From NCBI GenBank assembly GCA_035041965.1, contig JAPYMA010000414.1, positions 1 to 64,000 of the forward strand: 64,000 nt of DNA, written 5' to 3'. Source of the stretch: Anisakis pegreffii (lineage: Eukaryota > Nematoda > Chromadorea > Rhabditida > Anisakidae). Positions 1-14,776 of this stretch are shown one piece after another. The first letter of the stretch is position 1. The number at the start of each line of letters is the position of its first letter. Position numbers and translations under genes: made by a program. The notes under the pieces are model-generated. The model saw only the letters and a program-made list of their open reading frames with translations. It did no database searches and was not told the origin of the DNA.

Positions 1-238
1 ATCACTTCAACCACCTCAACCAGTTGCATACGAGCACTCGAACTCCCAACCAGCCACTGCCCAACCCAACTCAGTTTTCCGACTGTTCTCCAAGCTTTTG
101 CAGTAGTAAAATCACGTTTAGACGGCAGTCTTCTTTTGGCTACCATCTGATGATGGTATACTGTATGCACTCGTGGCATACTGTATGCTTAGCTCAAGAA
201 TCCCCTAATTGTATGCGCACAATTTTCAGGGAACCACC

Positions 239-2409
<2,171 letters not shown>

Positions 2410-2641
2410 AGCGATCGTCCAGCTCAATAGGACCCGTGTTGTGTCGTATTGTCCCAAAAATGTCAATTTTCTCGTTATTTGTTTCCCTCTCCTTCTATTT
2501 TAGGTTTGTTTTGTTTTAATGGCCAATTTCTATGATGCTGAGGTCGATAGAACCACTTTAATAACGTTATCTTGTGTGCCAATCTCGTTGTCATGGTCAA
2601 TATTGTCTGCATTATCCCTATTGATAGTGTTATCATTATTC

Positions 2642-2647
2642 AATAAA
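2642..2647 (+). terminator. poly(A) signal of the haemoglobin gene
   Basis: AATAAA about 230 bases after the haemoglobin stop codon, in an AT-rich 3' region. A second AATAAA lies near 2879. Confidence 0.5.
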
Positions 2648-5600
2648 TTATTTTCCCCCAAATATTATCACCAACACACCGCTCACCGTTCACAGACTAA
2701 AGGACAGTTTGTTTTGCAGCCAAAAGCACCCCAACTCTCGAATCTCTTAGTGATGCTGCGATCGAAATTCCAAAAATTAGCTTTATTCGGCTCAAATTGG
2801 AAGGTTTCCGCTTATATTTTCGAGTATTCATCGTTATTTTGGGTAGAAATCGGATGAGTTTATGTAAAAATTTTGAAAAATAAATGGAAAAATGATTTCG
2901 AGCGGTCTTGGATGCGAAGCACGGGTTCATTATAGGGCAGTGACCTTATATCCATTCATGAGATAACCGTACCTCTACGGACCTGCTCTTTTGCGCTGAT
3001 TCAAAAATCGTTTATAATAGCCCTCACCGAGTCTGCAAATAATAAGCGGCAGGTTCCTTGAATGTAAGCCAGAGAAGCAAATCACATGCAAAAGATAATG
3101 TGTAATGGCGAGTCAGTAATGGTCACACACACGAAATAATGTACACAGTTTGATGGCATGCTGAAACTGCTCAACTAAATGAGATACCTTCAGAAAATCA
3201 GCTATATCTCCTCAACTAAGCAAAATCCCTCGACAATATATATATTATTCAGAAAGCTGAGAATCTGCTGAATATGATGGTACCAAAAAACAATGGTGTT
3301 GCTGGGCAAATTTGAGGATACTGGCCGTTCGAATGTGGTACCCATGATATTCCTATTGAAACCATACCGTTGATCATGCCGCGCAGATCAAATGCACTTT
3401 GGGTTGATTCTAAAGGCCTCTGTAAGTCTCGTTGATCTATCTAGTTATTTCCCGCCGAGTTGTGATCGTTGTGATCAAAATTGTGATCAATTTGGGTCAA
3501 TCATCGAAATTTTTTACTCTAAATTCTGTTTTGCCTGCAGCACCAGTGCCATTTTTAATGAAATCATTCTCCTGTGCGGTTGTCAGCAAAATTTTATTCC
3601 AGTTTTCTCGTCAGTCATCTACGCCTATTCGATGATATTGCCTGCCACAACCTATTCCAGGCCTTGAATTTTAAAAATTTAGTGCTTTTTTAATATTTTT
3701 GTTCAAAATCTTTAAATTTAACTTAAAAATCTCACTTAATATACCTTGATAGGTGTGTTTAGGTGTGTGTGTCTACATCTATCAAGGTCTTTTAATGTTT
3801 TAATTTATCAAACTCCTATTCTATCACAACGCATTGTCAAGTTCGATTATAATCATTATTATTATTACTATTCCAAAATCATTATTCCAAAAATGATTTA
3901 TACTGACAGCTGTGCAAATTCCCCTTTCCAATCCCATCTATCACATCTCCTGTTTGGTTCAGTTGCTTTAATGGGTAGGTCCTTTGAAGGTCGCTCAAAG
4001 GCTCGGTCGGATCTGATTGGGTTTATCCCCGAATTTAAAAATCTTCTGTATCTTCCCGAATTCGGCTTCTCTATTGACTGTATCTCATAAAGGTAAGTAG
4101 ATATGGCTAGTGCGGGTAAACGTCGTCGTCGTGTAATTGATAAGTGATAGTATTGATAAGTAGAAGATAAAACTAATTGGATGACTGGAAAGCAATGAAA
4201 TTCAACCAAATTGTTTCAAAATCATCCTGTGAAAATGTTTTACTACTTGACGTTTGGGTAGATTTGTACCTAGTACTCTCAAGTTCCCTTTTATATTTTG
4301 TAAGTATCTGAGTTAATTTAGAGTAATATTGATCAAAATTATGTAAGATCAATCAAATCGATATCTGTGATCATGATTATATCTCATAAAAAATATTTTC
4401 TCTTACCTATATTTACTTTTGTTGAACTTGCAAAGTACTTGCGTGTAGATAAACGTGTGAAGAGTTAAATAGTTGTGTTTGTTGAAAGTAAATAATTTGA
4501 TTTTTGCTTTTTGAGTGATTGAATATTTGATTTTTCATTCATTCGATTTAGTAGTTGTCGCTGTTGTTTGTGCTCAGTGTCTCTCCCGTGTCTGTCTGTA
4601 CAGTGCAGTGCAGTTGACTCTTGATTCATGGAGATTCCATGATCACCATCATGAAAAGCAGATGATTTTCATGTGAAACATGTGAAACCCCCATTTTAAT
4701 GGGATGGGAGAGGTGACGAGAGAGCGAGCGAAAAAGAACACGAGAACGCGAGAGAGGCGTAGAGATAGAAATTTATGCGGAATGCATGAGATAAATGATA
4801 CAGTTAGATAGTTAAAATTTAAAAATGATTATGGAAAATCAACGACAAGGCGACGAAATCATTAAGGCAATAGCGATGTGGCAAATGAATCGTTGAGAAA
4901 TCAAGGAAGATAATGAGGAATTTGGCCGGAAAAGAGAGAATTTAGAGAAAAATTTGAGAAAATTTTGATGATGGATGGAAAATCAGTGAAATTTGAAACA
5001 AATTGTAAAAAAATTCGAATGGTTGTTTTATTTATTCTTGTGATGTGATTGTGATTGCCTATCGATGTTGATATTGCTGTTGCTGTCATCGAACTGCGGC
5101 ACTCTAATAGTGTATCTCTATGAATCACAAATTGTTCACTTCACATCATCAGAAATATTTCTGCCGTTAAACAACCAACGAACACCTTCGTCGTAAACCT
5201 GAAAAATTTAGAAAGGAATTTCACGCCTTTCGCTTTTTTTGAGCTTTTTCAGCGTAAAATTTTTCGAAGAGGCAGGTGTTTTCTGCCGTTTTGCTTTTTG
5301 AGTGCATTTGAGGCTTGATTTCAGGTTACTTTTCAAGTAATTCAGAGTGCAGTTAGGCTTGATTTCAGGTTTTAGGTTATTTTTCAAGGTGATTCTCACG
5401 GGCATTCCAGGTTAAGAGTCTCAGACTTGACCAGTTAAAGTAAAGTATCTATTCGTTGAGGTGGTGCTCGCTAGATTGTTGAGGACTGTGTTCGTTAACG
5501 GTGGATATCGCGCTGTGATCATCATCGATCGCAGATCACTCAGATCAATCAGACTGGTTCGATAATTTGTGCGTTTGATTCATTGAACTGGATCAGGATA

Positions 5601-5964
5601 TAATTGCTGCTGCAAAATGGAGCCGTACGTACGAGTATTAGGGCATTTCCTAGCGTGCTAATTTAATGGACTGCCTCAATTTGCGGTATGTGCATTAGTA
5701 TTATTACTATTATTATTACTAGTATTTTCATTACTGTCATTACTATTATTACTATTACTATTTTACTGTTACTATACTATTATTTCAGGTGCCATCATAC
5801 CAAATGCACTCAAAATGTATTAACTGCTTTACTTTTACTGACAATTACTACTAGCCATTACTATCGATAGTAATAACTGTATTACTCTTATAATTACTAT
5901 TACTATTATCATATTCAACTGATCAAGCTCGCTCGGTCCTCTAATTTCAATAACTTCTTTCAAA
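2648..5964. other. Intergenic stretch, no supported gene
   Basis: AT-rich spacer between the haemoglobin and the ATPase. It holds many TGATCA motifs, ATT/ATTACT runs (about 3846-3866, 5696-5790), two adjacent perfect small hairpins (4627-4641 and 4650-4673), a purine-rich GAGAGCGAG stretch (about 4700-4760) and a direct repeat of a TTGATTTCAGGTT-containing segment (about 5310-5390). Open frames here have no splice or family support. Confidence 0.6.
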
Positions 5965-8900
5965 ATGCGGCGGAAACTCTCGCAAGTGGCCAATCCTGCA
6001 GGTTTGTCAAAATTTTTCCCAATTTCCGATGTTATTTCTTCATTTTTGATCACAATCACTTGATCAACAATCTTGATCGATTCTTGATCTTGATCACTAA
6101 TAACTTGATCAAGAAAATAAAGATTCGCTGATCAAATTTCATCTTTATTATTGATATTGTTCATTGAATTGTTGATATTTATTTATGTCTTCAAAGTAAA
6201 AAGTAATCACGCGAACAAACTAAGTACATCATATACGTGCATTAGTATTATTATTAATAGTAATAGTATTGTTATTATTAATTTGTGCTCATTTAACACC
6301 AATTGAAATGTCCTTATCACCTTATCATCAGTCTTTATCACGCTCTTATCTGTTGGACTTGCTATTTTACTTTCATTTCATCCTGATTACCGCTGAGTGC
6401 TATCTGCTGATGCTATGGGTCTAGTCAGTGATTGCCTTTATCAAATGGGATGCAGCAGAAATGTTAAAAAATTGATTTAATTTTGGAATTTCAATCGTTA
6501 TCGCATAATTTAATATCGTTATCATTAACGTGATCCAGCGTTCGGCACATTCTTTCATTTGATTTTATCATTCCTGCGCTGAATTTTGATCATTTTAGCG
6601 CCGCTATCACGAGGATTATTATTTTTAGTAGTATTAGTATTCCTATTAAAATGGAATTTTGGATTCGTTAGCTATAGCAGTTTTAAAGGTCATAATTTGC
6701 CCACAAGTTGGGGAATTACTTTAAAAATGGGAATTACTTTAAAATGGGAATTACTTTAAAAATGGGAATTACTTTCATATTTCATATGGAATTTCATTTT
6801 GTTTTATGATCAATTTTGATTACCTAAACAACATTTCATTTTATCGGTAAAAAAAGATAAATAGACCCGATTGATTGACTACTCTTGATTTTTAATAAAG
6901 CCATCGACTCGACTCAATTGCCATTCAAGTTTTTAAAAAAGTAACAGAGCTGTAAGAACTAACTAACTAACTGGTGACAGTCACTAGAGTTTGGGGAGAT
7001 GAATAGAGTAGAGTAGAGGAAAAACCTGATTTTGATTTTTGAATCAATCGACGGACGGACGGAAATATTTATTTAGCGATTGATCATCCATCATTTGATT
7101 TCCTGTGCTGCTATCGCTATCGCTATCGCCTCTATTGCTTGTCACCATTGCCATTGCCCAATGTCATGTTTTTTTATCGGTCGTCAACATGGAATTTTAA
7201 AAAAATGTGATATTAATTGGAATGCGCGATCATGATCTATTTATTATTATTATTATTGATATTATTATTTATTATTATTATTATTATTAAATTCAATTAA
7301 ATTAATAGCAGTAGCAGCATTGATATTGGGGAAATTAATTAATTTGATGGCTCAGTTCATAATTCAATGGAGAGATTCTCCATTTGTCTCGATGATTTTC
7401 TACTATTGACATTTCAATTCTTTGGTTAATTTTCTCCTGTGTGTTAATTTTCCTGTCGTTTTGAGCCTTTAATTAGTATCATTTTTGATTATTTTGATCA
7501 AATTATTTTTTTAAAATCATTATTATTATTATTGTTATGTTAAATTATATAAAAATTATTATGTTAGATTATTTTTAAAATTATTATTATTATTGTTATG
7601 TTAAAATTATTTTAAATTATTAATTATAGTTGTTATTTAGATTGAATTATTGTTATGATGATTAAAATTTAATCTTGCTAATCAATCAGTAAACATTGCG
7701 GTTTTTAGAGCTAAGACAGTGGTTCGAGAAGCGTTTCAAACGGACCAATTCCACTACTCCATTCGACGACATGGACGACCTGTTTCAGCATCAGTTAATT
7801 CAGGTTGGCTTTGGCTTGAAAATATTTAAATTGGGAATTTTTTTGCCAGGCCATTGGGCGTCGTGACGGGACACTGCTGGTTTGCACCACACCAACTGAT
7901 ATTGAGATACTGTCGCTGGGATTTGCATTATTTTTTAGGATATCAACCTGGATTTGGCCTATTTTGAGCATACGCTTACGATGGAGCAGTTGAGTGATAT
8001 GTTCCCGCTGTCAAGGGTTTGCGTGGAGGAACCTGAGCAGACACGAGGTCTGAATAAAGTAGGCTGCTTTGTGATCAAATCTGTTAACGATGAATGCCCG
8101 CTTTGCCCGGGAATTCCCGAATTTTCTCGAAAGCTGAATATACCCAGAAAAAGTTTGCCCAAAAGTTTTAAGTGTTCCCGAAATTCCCGAAAAGTTCCCA
8201 TAGCTTTTCCCGAAAAACTCGATGATTGCAGCAGGAATTCTGGCGTGATTTCAGGACGAAATTTTGGCACGATTGTCACGAGATGGCCGCAATATTGTCT
8301 GCCCGGTTCGGGAAAAATACCGCTGGCGGACATTCGTGAATATTTTCGCGGCTGTCGTCACCTTCCGGATGCTGCTACTTCTGGCCGCGTTGACCTGCTT
8401 TATCATATTTTTATTCGATCGCAACAGAATGCTTGAACTCTATTTGATGATTATTCTATTGGGTGTTTTCCTGGCTCTATGCTTGATCAGTTATTGGCAA
8501 GAGCAAAGCGCAATCCGAGTAAGTTACCCGCCATTTGGGTGAAATTCTCCTCCAGTTCTTTGAAGACTTCCCATTACATCCCATAGATTATCCGAAAACT
8601 ACCATCCAAACCAGAACACCTAAAATTCCCCCAAAAAACTTACCCGAACTTCGCCAATCTTTCAACAAACTGCCCGAAGTTCACCCGAAACTCTTCCCAA
8701 ATCTATCCCAGCCAGCCGGCCGTTTCCCAAGTTTCCAGCTGCCCTGATTACAGGAAGTTCGTGGCTTCAAATCGATCATACCCACATCTTGTGTGGTGAT
8801 ACGTTCAGGGCGCCGGCAACGCGTCAACGCCACTGGTATTGTAGTGGGTGATGTAGTCTGTATAAGGTTGGTACAAAAAAACCGCCGCATTCTCACTTAA

Positions 8901-11900
8901 ACCTCTTGTTGTTGTGGTATTTTTACCAGAAAAAACCAGAAAACCTTGTCATTTGTGAGAGGAACTTAAACTTCTCAAATAAAACCTATCATATCAACAG
9001 CTCTGGCGCCCGTGTCCCAGCGGATCTTCGCCTGATCTATACGAACTCGTTGTATTTGGAGACGTCCTGGATCAGCGGTTTAGCTGATCCGTTGGAATTT
9101 TCACATCATTGTGTGCCGAAAAACGTCAGCCCACTGTCGGCGCAGAATATCGCCTTCAATGGATGCTTGTGTGTGCGGGGTGAAGGCCTAGGAATCGTCA
9201 TAAAAACCGGCAATGATACGGTAGGTTCGCGTTAGATGAATCGCGTAAAGTGAATTCAGTCTGTCAGTTCAATGCCCTAAAATCATAATGGAGGTAGCTG
9301 AACCAAATTTCCAATTTCAGGTTATCGGTAAACTAATGGAAATCACCACCCAGGAGCAGGTGAAAAAGACCCGCCTGGAGTTGGAGCACAAGCGTTTTGT
9401 GACGTTTATAATTGTGTTGGCGTTCGTGTTGGCCACGGTGACCTTCCTGCTTGGCTTCATAATGAATCACTTCCAGCATTTTTTGACGATTTTTATCAAC
9501 GGGTTTCTGGTGATCTGCGTAGCGAATGTACCACAAGGTGCGTCCGGTTTGGAGATTTTTCTGGTTCCATGCTCAGTTTTTTTCATTTTCCATTTTTCAT
9601 TTTTCATTTGTCCATTTTTCCCTTTCAGGTCTACCGATCACGTTGGGTGCAGCGCTCATCATTGTTTCGAGACGTTTAGCTAAAAAAGGACTCTACATGA
9701 AGCGGCTGGACGTGGTGGAGACGCTGGGAACGGCCACGGTGTTGATGACGGATAAACGTGGTGTGTTGACGTCGAATGATATCACGGTGACGGATGTGTG
9801 GCATCACGGGCGATTCTTTAAAGGTATTTAGTGAAGAGGAGAAACTGGAAGCGCCGGAAACTACTTGATCTCCCTTCATTTCAGGACCGATAGTCGATGA
9901 GCAAAGCTATATAGAGGTACTCGAGAATCGTAGCAATGAGACGAACGGCCAAAAGAAACACACCAAAGCCATTCTGACCACAATGTGCCTGTGTAATAAG
10001 GCTCAAATTGAGGTGATCGGCTCGGGCAGCGTCTCGAAATGGAAACAAAGCACGATGGAAAACGACACGATGAACGATATCAGTAAATGGCTTACGCCTA
10101 GCCGACCTAGGTTGGTAAATTTTTGGGTAGGGTAGGCAAGGGGAGGGAAGAGGAGGGGTAAACAGGAGACAAGAGCCTCTCAGTCCTGTTTGAACGGATA
10201 GAAGCCTCTCTAGATCAAACCGTCGTAAGATTACTCGATTCTGATTGTTACTTTGGAAATTTTCCTTCCCCTTCCCAAGGCAAATTTTGGAGCGTTCAAA
10301 CGAATTCTATTTTACCCGGATTTTACCTGAATTACCCGTGGAATTTTTGCAGTTCTATGTTACAACCAGATCTGGAACAACAGACGGTTCAACGGACATT
10401 GCAGTTGAATAGCATACGTGCCACATTCCGTCATAAGAATATCGCTGGAAATCCAACTGAAGTGGCCTTATTGAAGTATGTCGAAGAGGTGAGCGAATGG
10501 CACATGACAAATGTCTGGGAAACCCACAGCTTCCCATGGGCAAACTCCACCCCACCCCAACCTCCCGGATAAATCTTTTCCCATCGCTTCACATGGAAAA
10601 CTGAAGTTCCCGCGGGTAACTCAACGTTCTTCTTGCAGATGGTCAGTGTACAAACTCTAAGAAGCGTCTATGAAGTGGTTCACGAGATTCCATTTGACGG
10701 TCGCTACCGTATCCATGTGGTGATCGCTAGACCGAAACAACCAATTAAATTGAACGGCAGGAGCGGGGCTAACGAGCCACAAGCGAATGACGATGAGGAA
10801 GATGAGTTGATACGGTAGGTCTTTCCATTCGGTCTGGAGACGATAACTTTCAAGGCATATTTCAGGTATTTTATGTTCGTGAAAGGTGCCCCCGAGGACG
10901 TGCTAATGCGTTGCACAACAATGGCAACGCTAGATGGCGATAGGCACTTGAATGAAAGCCTTGTCAACGAATTCACGGTCAGTTCAGTCGAAGAACAACC
11001 CAAAAAACTGAAAAAAATCCGAGTTTCCGATGGATTTACCCCCTTTTTTAATTTTAGGAAGCCTACATGAAGTTGGGTAGCGAAGGCCGCACTTGCCTTG
11101 CGTTCGCTACGGCGGAATTCGATGGCTATGCGGATGAGTGTTTTACGGCACTAACACCGAACACCCTGCTCGACTATGAGCTGTGTTTTCTGGGTATGGC
11201 CGCCCTGTACGATCCACCCCGCGAGACTGCGCAGCAGTCAATTCAGGCGCTTCGAGACGCAGGTATTTTAGCATCTGCTGCTGCGTACTTTTTTGCGCAA
11301 TCGATGTTTGGCATATTTAATAAAGAGCGGAAGATTGGACGGAATCTGCTGCCGAAATTTCAAAATTTCGCAAAATTTAAGGTGTAAAATGTTTTATGAT
11401 CAGTGGAGATCACCCGTCGACAGCCACTACACTTGCGAAACATATCGGACTACTAAAGGATGACAGCAACACTAAGGTTGTGCTTCTCCTTCGTTTATTT
11501 TCACTCTAATCTGCAAAAAATAAGTTTAGGCATTTGTGACTTCTACAAAAATTTCGCTACATTTCAAAAACTCGAAAAAAAACTGCATTTCCAGGCTACT
11601 GGCAATGGCAATTGCGTTCCAGCATCTACTATTACTCCTATTACGACTAGTAGTAATAGTAATACTGGTGCAGCTTGTTCTGCTCCTGCTTCTACAGCTG
11701 CGGAACTTCAAAATGTATCCGTAATCCACGGGGAAATGCTAAAAACCTTAACGCCAGATCAGTGGGATGAGATTCTCGCGCAGCGTGCCGTCGTGTTTGC
11801 ACGCACCACGCCGGCACAGAAGCTGATCATCGTAGAGGTTTCTTATAATTAGCTAAAATTTTGATCATTTGTGAGTGTTTCTTTATTTTTTTAAAATTTT

Positions 11901-13524
11901 GACAATATCAGGAATGCCAGAAACGCAAAGAAGTCGTTGCGGTGACTGGTGATGGGGTTTTCGATGCACCCGCTCTGAAGAAGGCCAATGTTGGCATAGC
12001 ACTCGAGGCTGTTGGTATGTGTTGTGTCGCGTATCTTCTGCTGCTAAGATTACCTCCCCCCGGAACTCCCTGGAGATCCCCAGAGATCCCCGGAGATCCC
12101 TAGAGATCCCCAGAAATCCCCACAGATCCGCAGAAATTAATTCGATTTCCCGATTTCAAGGGAGTGTATTCGCTAAAGAGGCCGCCGACATGGTGTTAAT
12201 CGACAACGACCTGCGGAATATCGTCAAGGGAATTGCTGAGGGTCGTCTGCTGTATGCGAACCTCAAGAAGACGATCGCCTACACCCTAACACATCTAATG
12301 CCCGAGCTGTATGCCGTCTTATTCACGTTCATCGTTGGATTCCCATTGGGTCTATCCAGTCTACAGGTATAGGTTGTGCTGCTTCATTCACAGCGGTTTA
12401 TTTTTTACCGCCGTTGAGTTTTTTCGCTTATTTTTGACCGTTTTCCGGTCTTCCGTGGCTCTTTTCATCAGGGATTTTTGAATTGGTAAACCAGGTAAAC
12501 TGGTAAACCAGATATGATGTTTCAGATCGTTACAATCGATTTGATCACTGAGCTGCCGCCATCGATAGCGTTGACGTTTGAACCGGGTGAACGCGACATA
12601 ATGCGGCGAATCCCCAGGAAAACCTCGGCAAAACTTGTTTCCCGGGCATTACTAGCGTATTCCTATCTATTCGCTGGGAATATTGTGGCGTTGGGCTGTT
12701 TGCTAGCGTATTTGAGTGTGTTCTGGTACTATCACATAACACCACGCGATCTGTTATTTTCCTCGCATACCTATTGGAATGCAACTTCCCCAAATTTCAC
12801 CACACATTCGGGAGGTTATGTGTTTACGGCCCCAATGCAGACCCGTATCCATTGCCAGGCGAAAGCTGCCTGGCAAATAACGCTGGTTATGGCTCAGGTA
12901 TGCCCACGGGAACGTGAATTTTTTTTGAATTGTCATTGTAAAAATTGTTTTTGCATATCCAATTGATTGATCAAACTGATCAACATTGCAATTGATTGAT
13001 CATTGATCACTCTATTGATCAACAAAAAAATCTGATCAAGATTGCGATTGAAATAAGCTTAGGTAAGTTCAGTTACAAAGTAAACTTACAAGTAAACCAG
13101 TAAAAAGTAAATAAATTTGAGGCGTTCCATTTGTGGATGTGTACCACACGACGAATTTCCATATTTCAACATGGATTCCGAAATATTGTGGCGGCATTTG
13201 CCATTTTACTCGAGATTCTTATATTGAATTTTTTCGTCTACACGCCGGGGGTACAGCAGTGGATTGGGGTGGACCATCCGCCTGCGTTCGTGTGGCTATT
13301 TTGCTTGGCGGTGGCCGTCTGCTTGCTGGTTTTCAATGAGGTTTGAGATGTTCAATGAGAAAATTTTCCAATTTTCCAAAATTTTTCCACATTTTCCACT
13401 TTTTTCCCCGAAATTCTCCAAAATTCCCGTTCGATTTACCACCAATGAATGCAAATTTCAGGTTCGTAAATATTTCATCCGCAGATACCCCGAAAAACCA
13501 ATCGTACGCATGTTCAAATGGTAA
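5965..13524 (+). CDS. Na,K-ATPase-like P-type ATPase alpha chain with altered catalytic motifs
   Basis: P-type ATPase of the Na,K/H,K alpha group, nearest in type to nematode CATP-1 to -4; 1148 residues against about 1000 usually. Exons: 5965-6001, 7709-7803, 7850-7879, 7939-8058, 8255-8518, 8754-8866, 9001-9220, 9321-9537, 9629-9823, 9885-10110, 10353-10488, 10639-10814, 10866-10977, 11058-11262, 11382-11476, 11595-11837, 11912-12014, 12161-12366, 12526-12897, 13122-13340, 13462-13524; phases all fit. Seen: M1/M2 (131-176), PADLR, M3/M4 (318-366), KGAPE (about 615), DPPR, TGDGV (840), M5/M6, and a C-terminal RKYFIRRYP that fits the family end. Odd: TGES is SGLA (245-248), DKTGTLT is DKRGVLT (Asp407 kept), VPEG is VPQG, GVND is GVFD. 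A Ser/Thr/Asn insert lies at about 748-795. Pump activity is doubtful. Exons 1-3 are the least certain. Confidence 0.88.
6711..6775. repeat. Tandem repeat, four ~18-bp units
   Basis: Four copies of GGGAATTACTTTAAAAAT, starting at 6711, 6729, 6746 and 6764, inside the first large intron of the ATPase gene. Confidence 0.85.
12055..12137. repeat. Degenerate ~10-bp tandem repeat in an ATPase intron
   Basis: Repeated AGAGATCCCC-like units (variants CGGAGATCCC, TAGAGATCCC, CAGAAATCCC) fill most of the intron between the exons ending at 12014 and starting at 12161. They keep an open frame by chance. Confidence 0.7.
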
Positions 13525-14776
13525 TAAACACCTCAAAATGCAAAAAATGACTGAATTAATTTATCTGTATATATATATCTGCATATAAAATGAATGGTTA
13601 CTGCTACTGTTCGATTACTGTAATTTGATGGTTACTGTATCTCGTTACTGTATGTATTTTCGTTACTGTAATTTGACTGTATCGTTACTGTATTCGCTCA
13701 CTTACAGTAATCTTATCTTACTTTATTATTTATTTCAGCATAGTGTATTTTACAGTTTACCCCTCCTCAATATGTTGTACATGTCATGTGCATTTTTGTA
13801 TTACAGTTCTATGTGTATGTGCCTCTTTATCATGATTGTGACGGGTTATTTTAAATTATTTTTATTTTTATTATTATTAAGTTTATTAAATGATTTCGCT
13901 CGCTCGGATCTCACTGACCCTTTGACTGTGAGATCTTATAGTATTATTATTATTATATTATTATTATTATATTTATTATTATTATTATTGCTATTATTAT
14001 TGTTATTATTATTATTATTGCTATTGCTATTGTATTATGTCATTAAAAGTTTTTGAAAGAGTTTACCGCATAACAGAGGGTAAAATAAGAAGAAATATAG
14101 GCAAAAATAATTGGAATACACACAAAAAGTTAAAAGTAATAAAAAGTTAAAAGTAATCAAGTTAAAAGTAATAAAAAGTTAAAAGTAATCACAAAATTGA
14201 CGGTAACAATCGAAATTTAGCGTACAAAATCAGATTCTGTAGTCAAATATGAACATACAAATGTAAATACCTCATAGAAGTTATTATTATTATATATTAT
14301 TATTAAATAGATTAATATATTATAAAATATTCTATATTATTATTATTATTAATCATTATAATACAAAAGCAGTATAAAATTACACAAAAAACCACATTAC
14401 AAACCGTTTACACAAAACCAATTCGAAATTAAATAATTTCACTCGAAAATCCCAAAAAATTTCAAGCATTCGGTCATGATAACAATAAATCGGAGTCCCG
14501 GATGAGTCCCAGACCTCAGGTCCGCATTACTCAGGCCCTGCTGGCGCCAGAACCTGAGGTTCCAAGTCTAGTCACTAGTATTGTCCTGGTTTATTGTTAT
14601 TATTATGATTACTAGTCAAGATATTTTGGTAAACTGATTATCTTATTATTGTTATCCATTCATTTATTATTATTGTTATCTTGAATTTGGGTACAGTTGG
14701 GCGCCGGCGATTTGGGCGCCGCGGATTTGGATGTTATTGGTTAACTAAGAAGAAAACAATTCAATTTCTGATCGTT
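13525..14776. repeat. Simple-repeat-rich spacer 3' of the ATPase
   Basis: It holds about eight TTACTGTA motifs (13600-13720), an ATT/TTG-rich array (13937-14036), four tandem ~17-bp units of AAAAAGTTAAAAGTAAT (14124-14189) and more ATT runs (14280-14350). From about 14500 it turns GC-richer, with GGCGCC palindromes. The long open frame at 13625-14056 is low-complexity and is not called. Confidence 0.6.

Noticed and set aside
7880..7938. Reading straight through from 7850 into the exon at 7939
   Set aside because: The two segments are in different frames; a short intron (donor GTTTGC, acceptor TTTTAG) is needed. The donor is weak and is flagged as uncertain.
13625..14056. 143-codon hydrophobic open frame
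   Set aside because: Dominated by ATT/TTA repeat translation (Ile/Leu runs), with no splice or family support.
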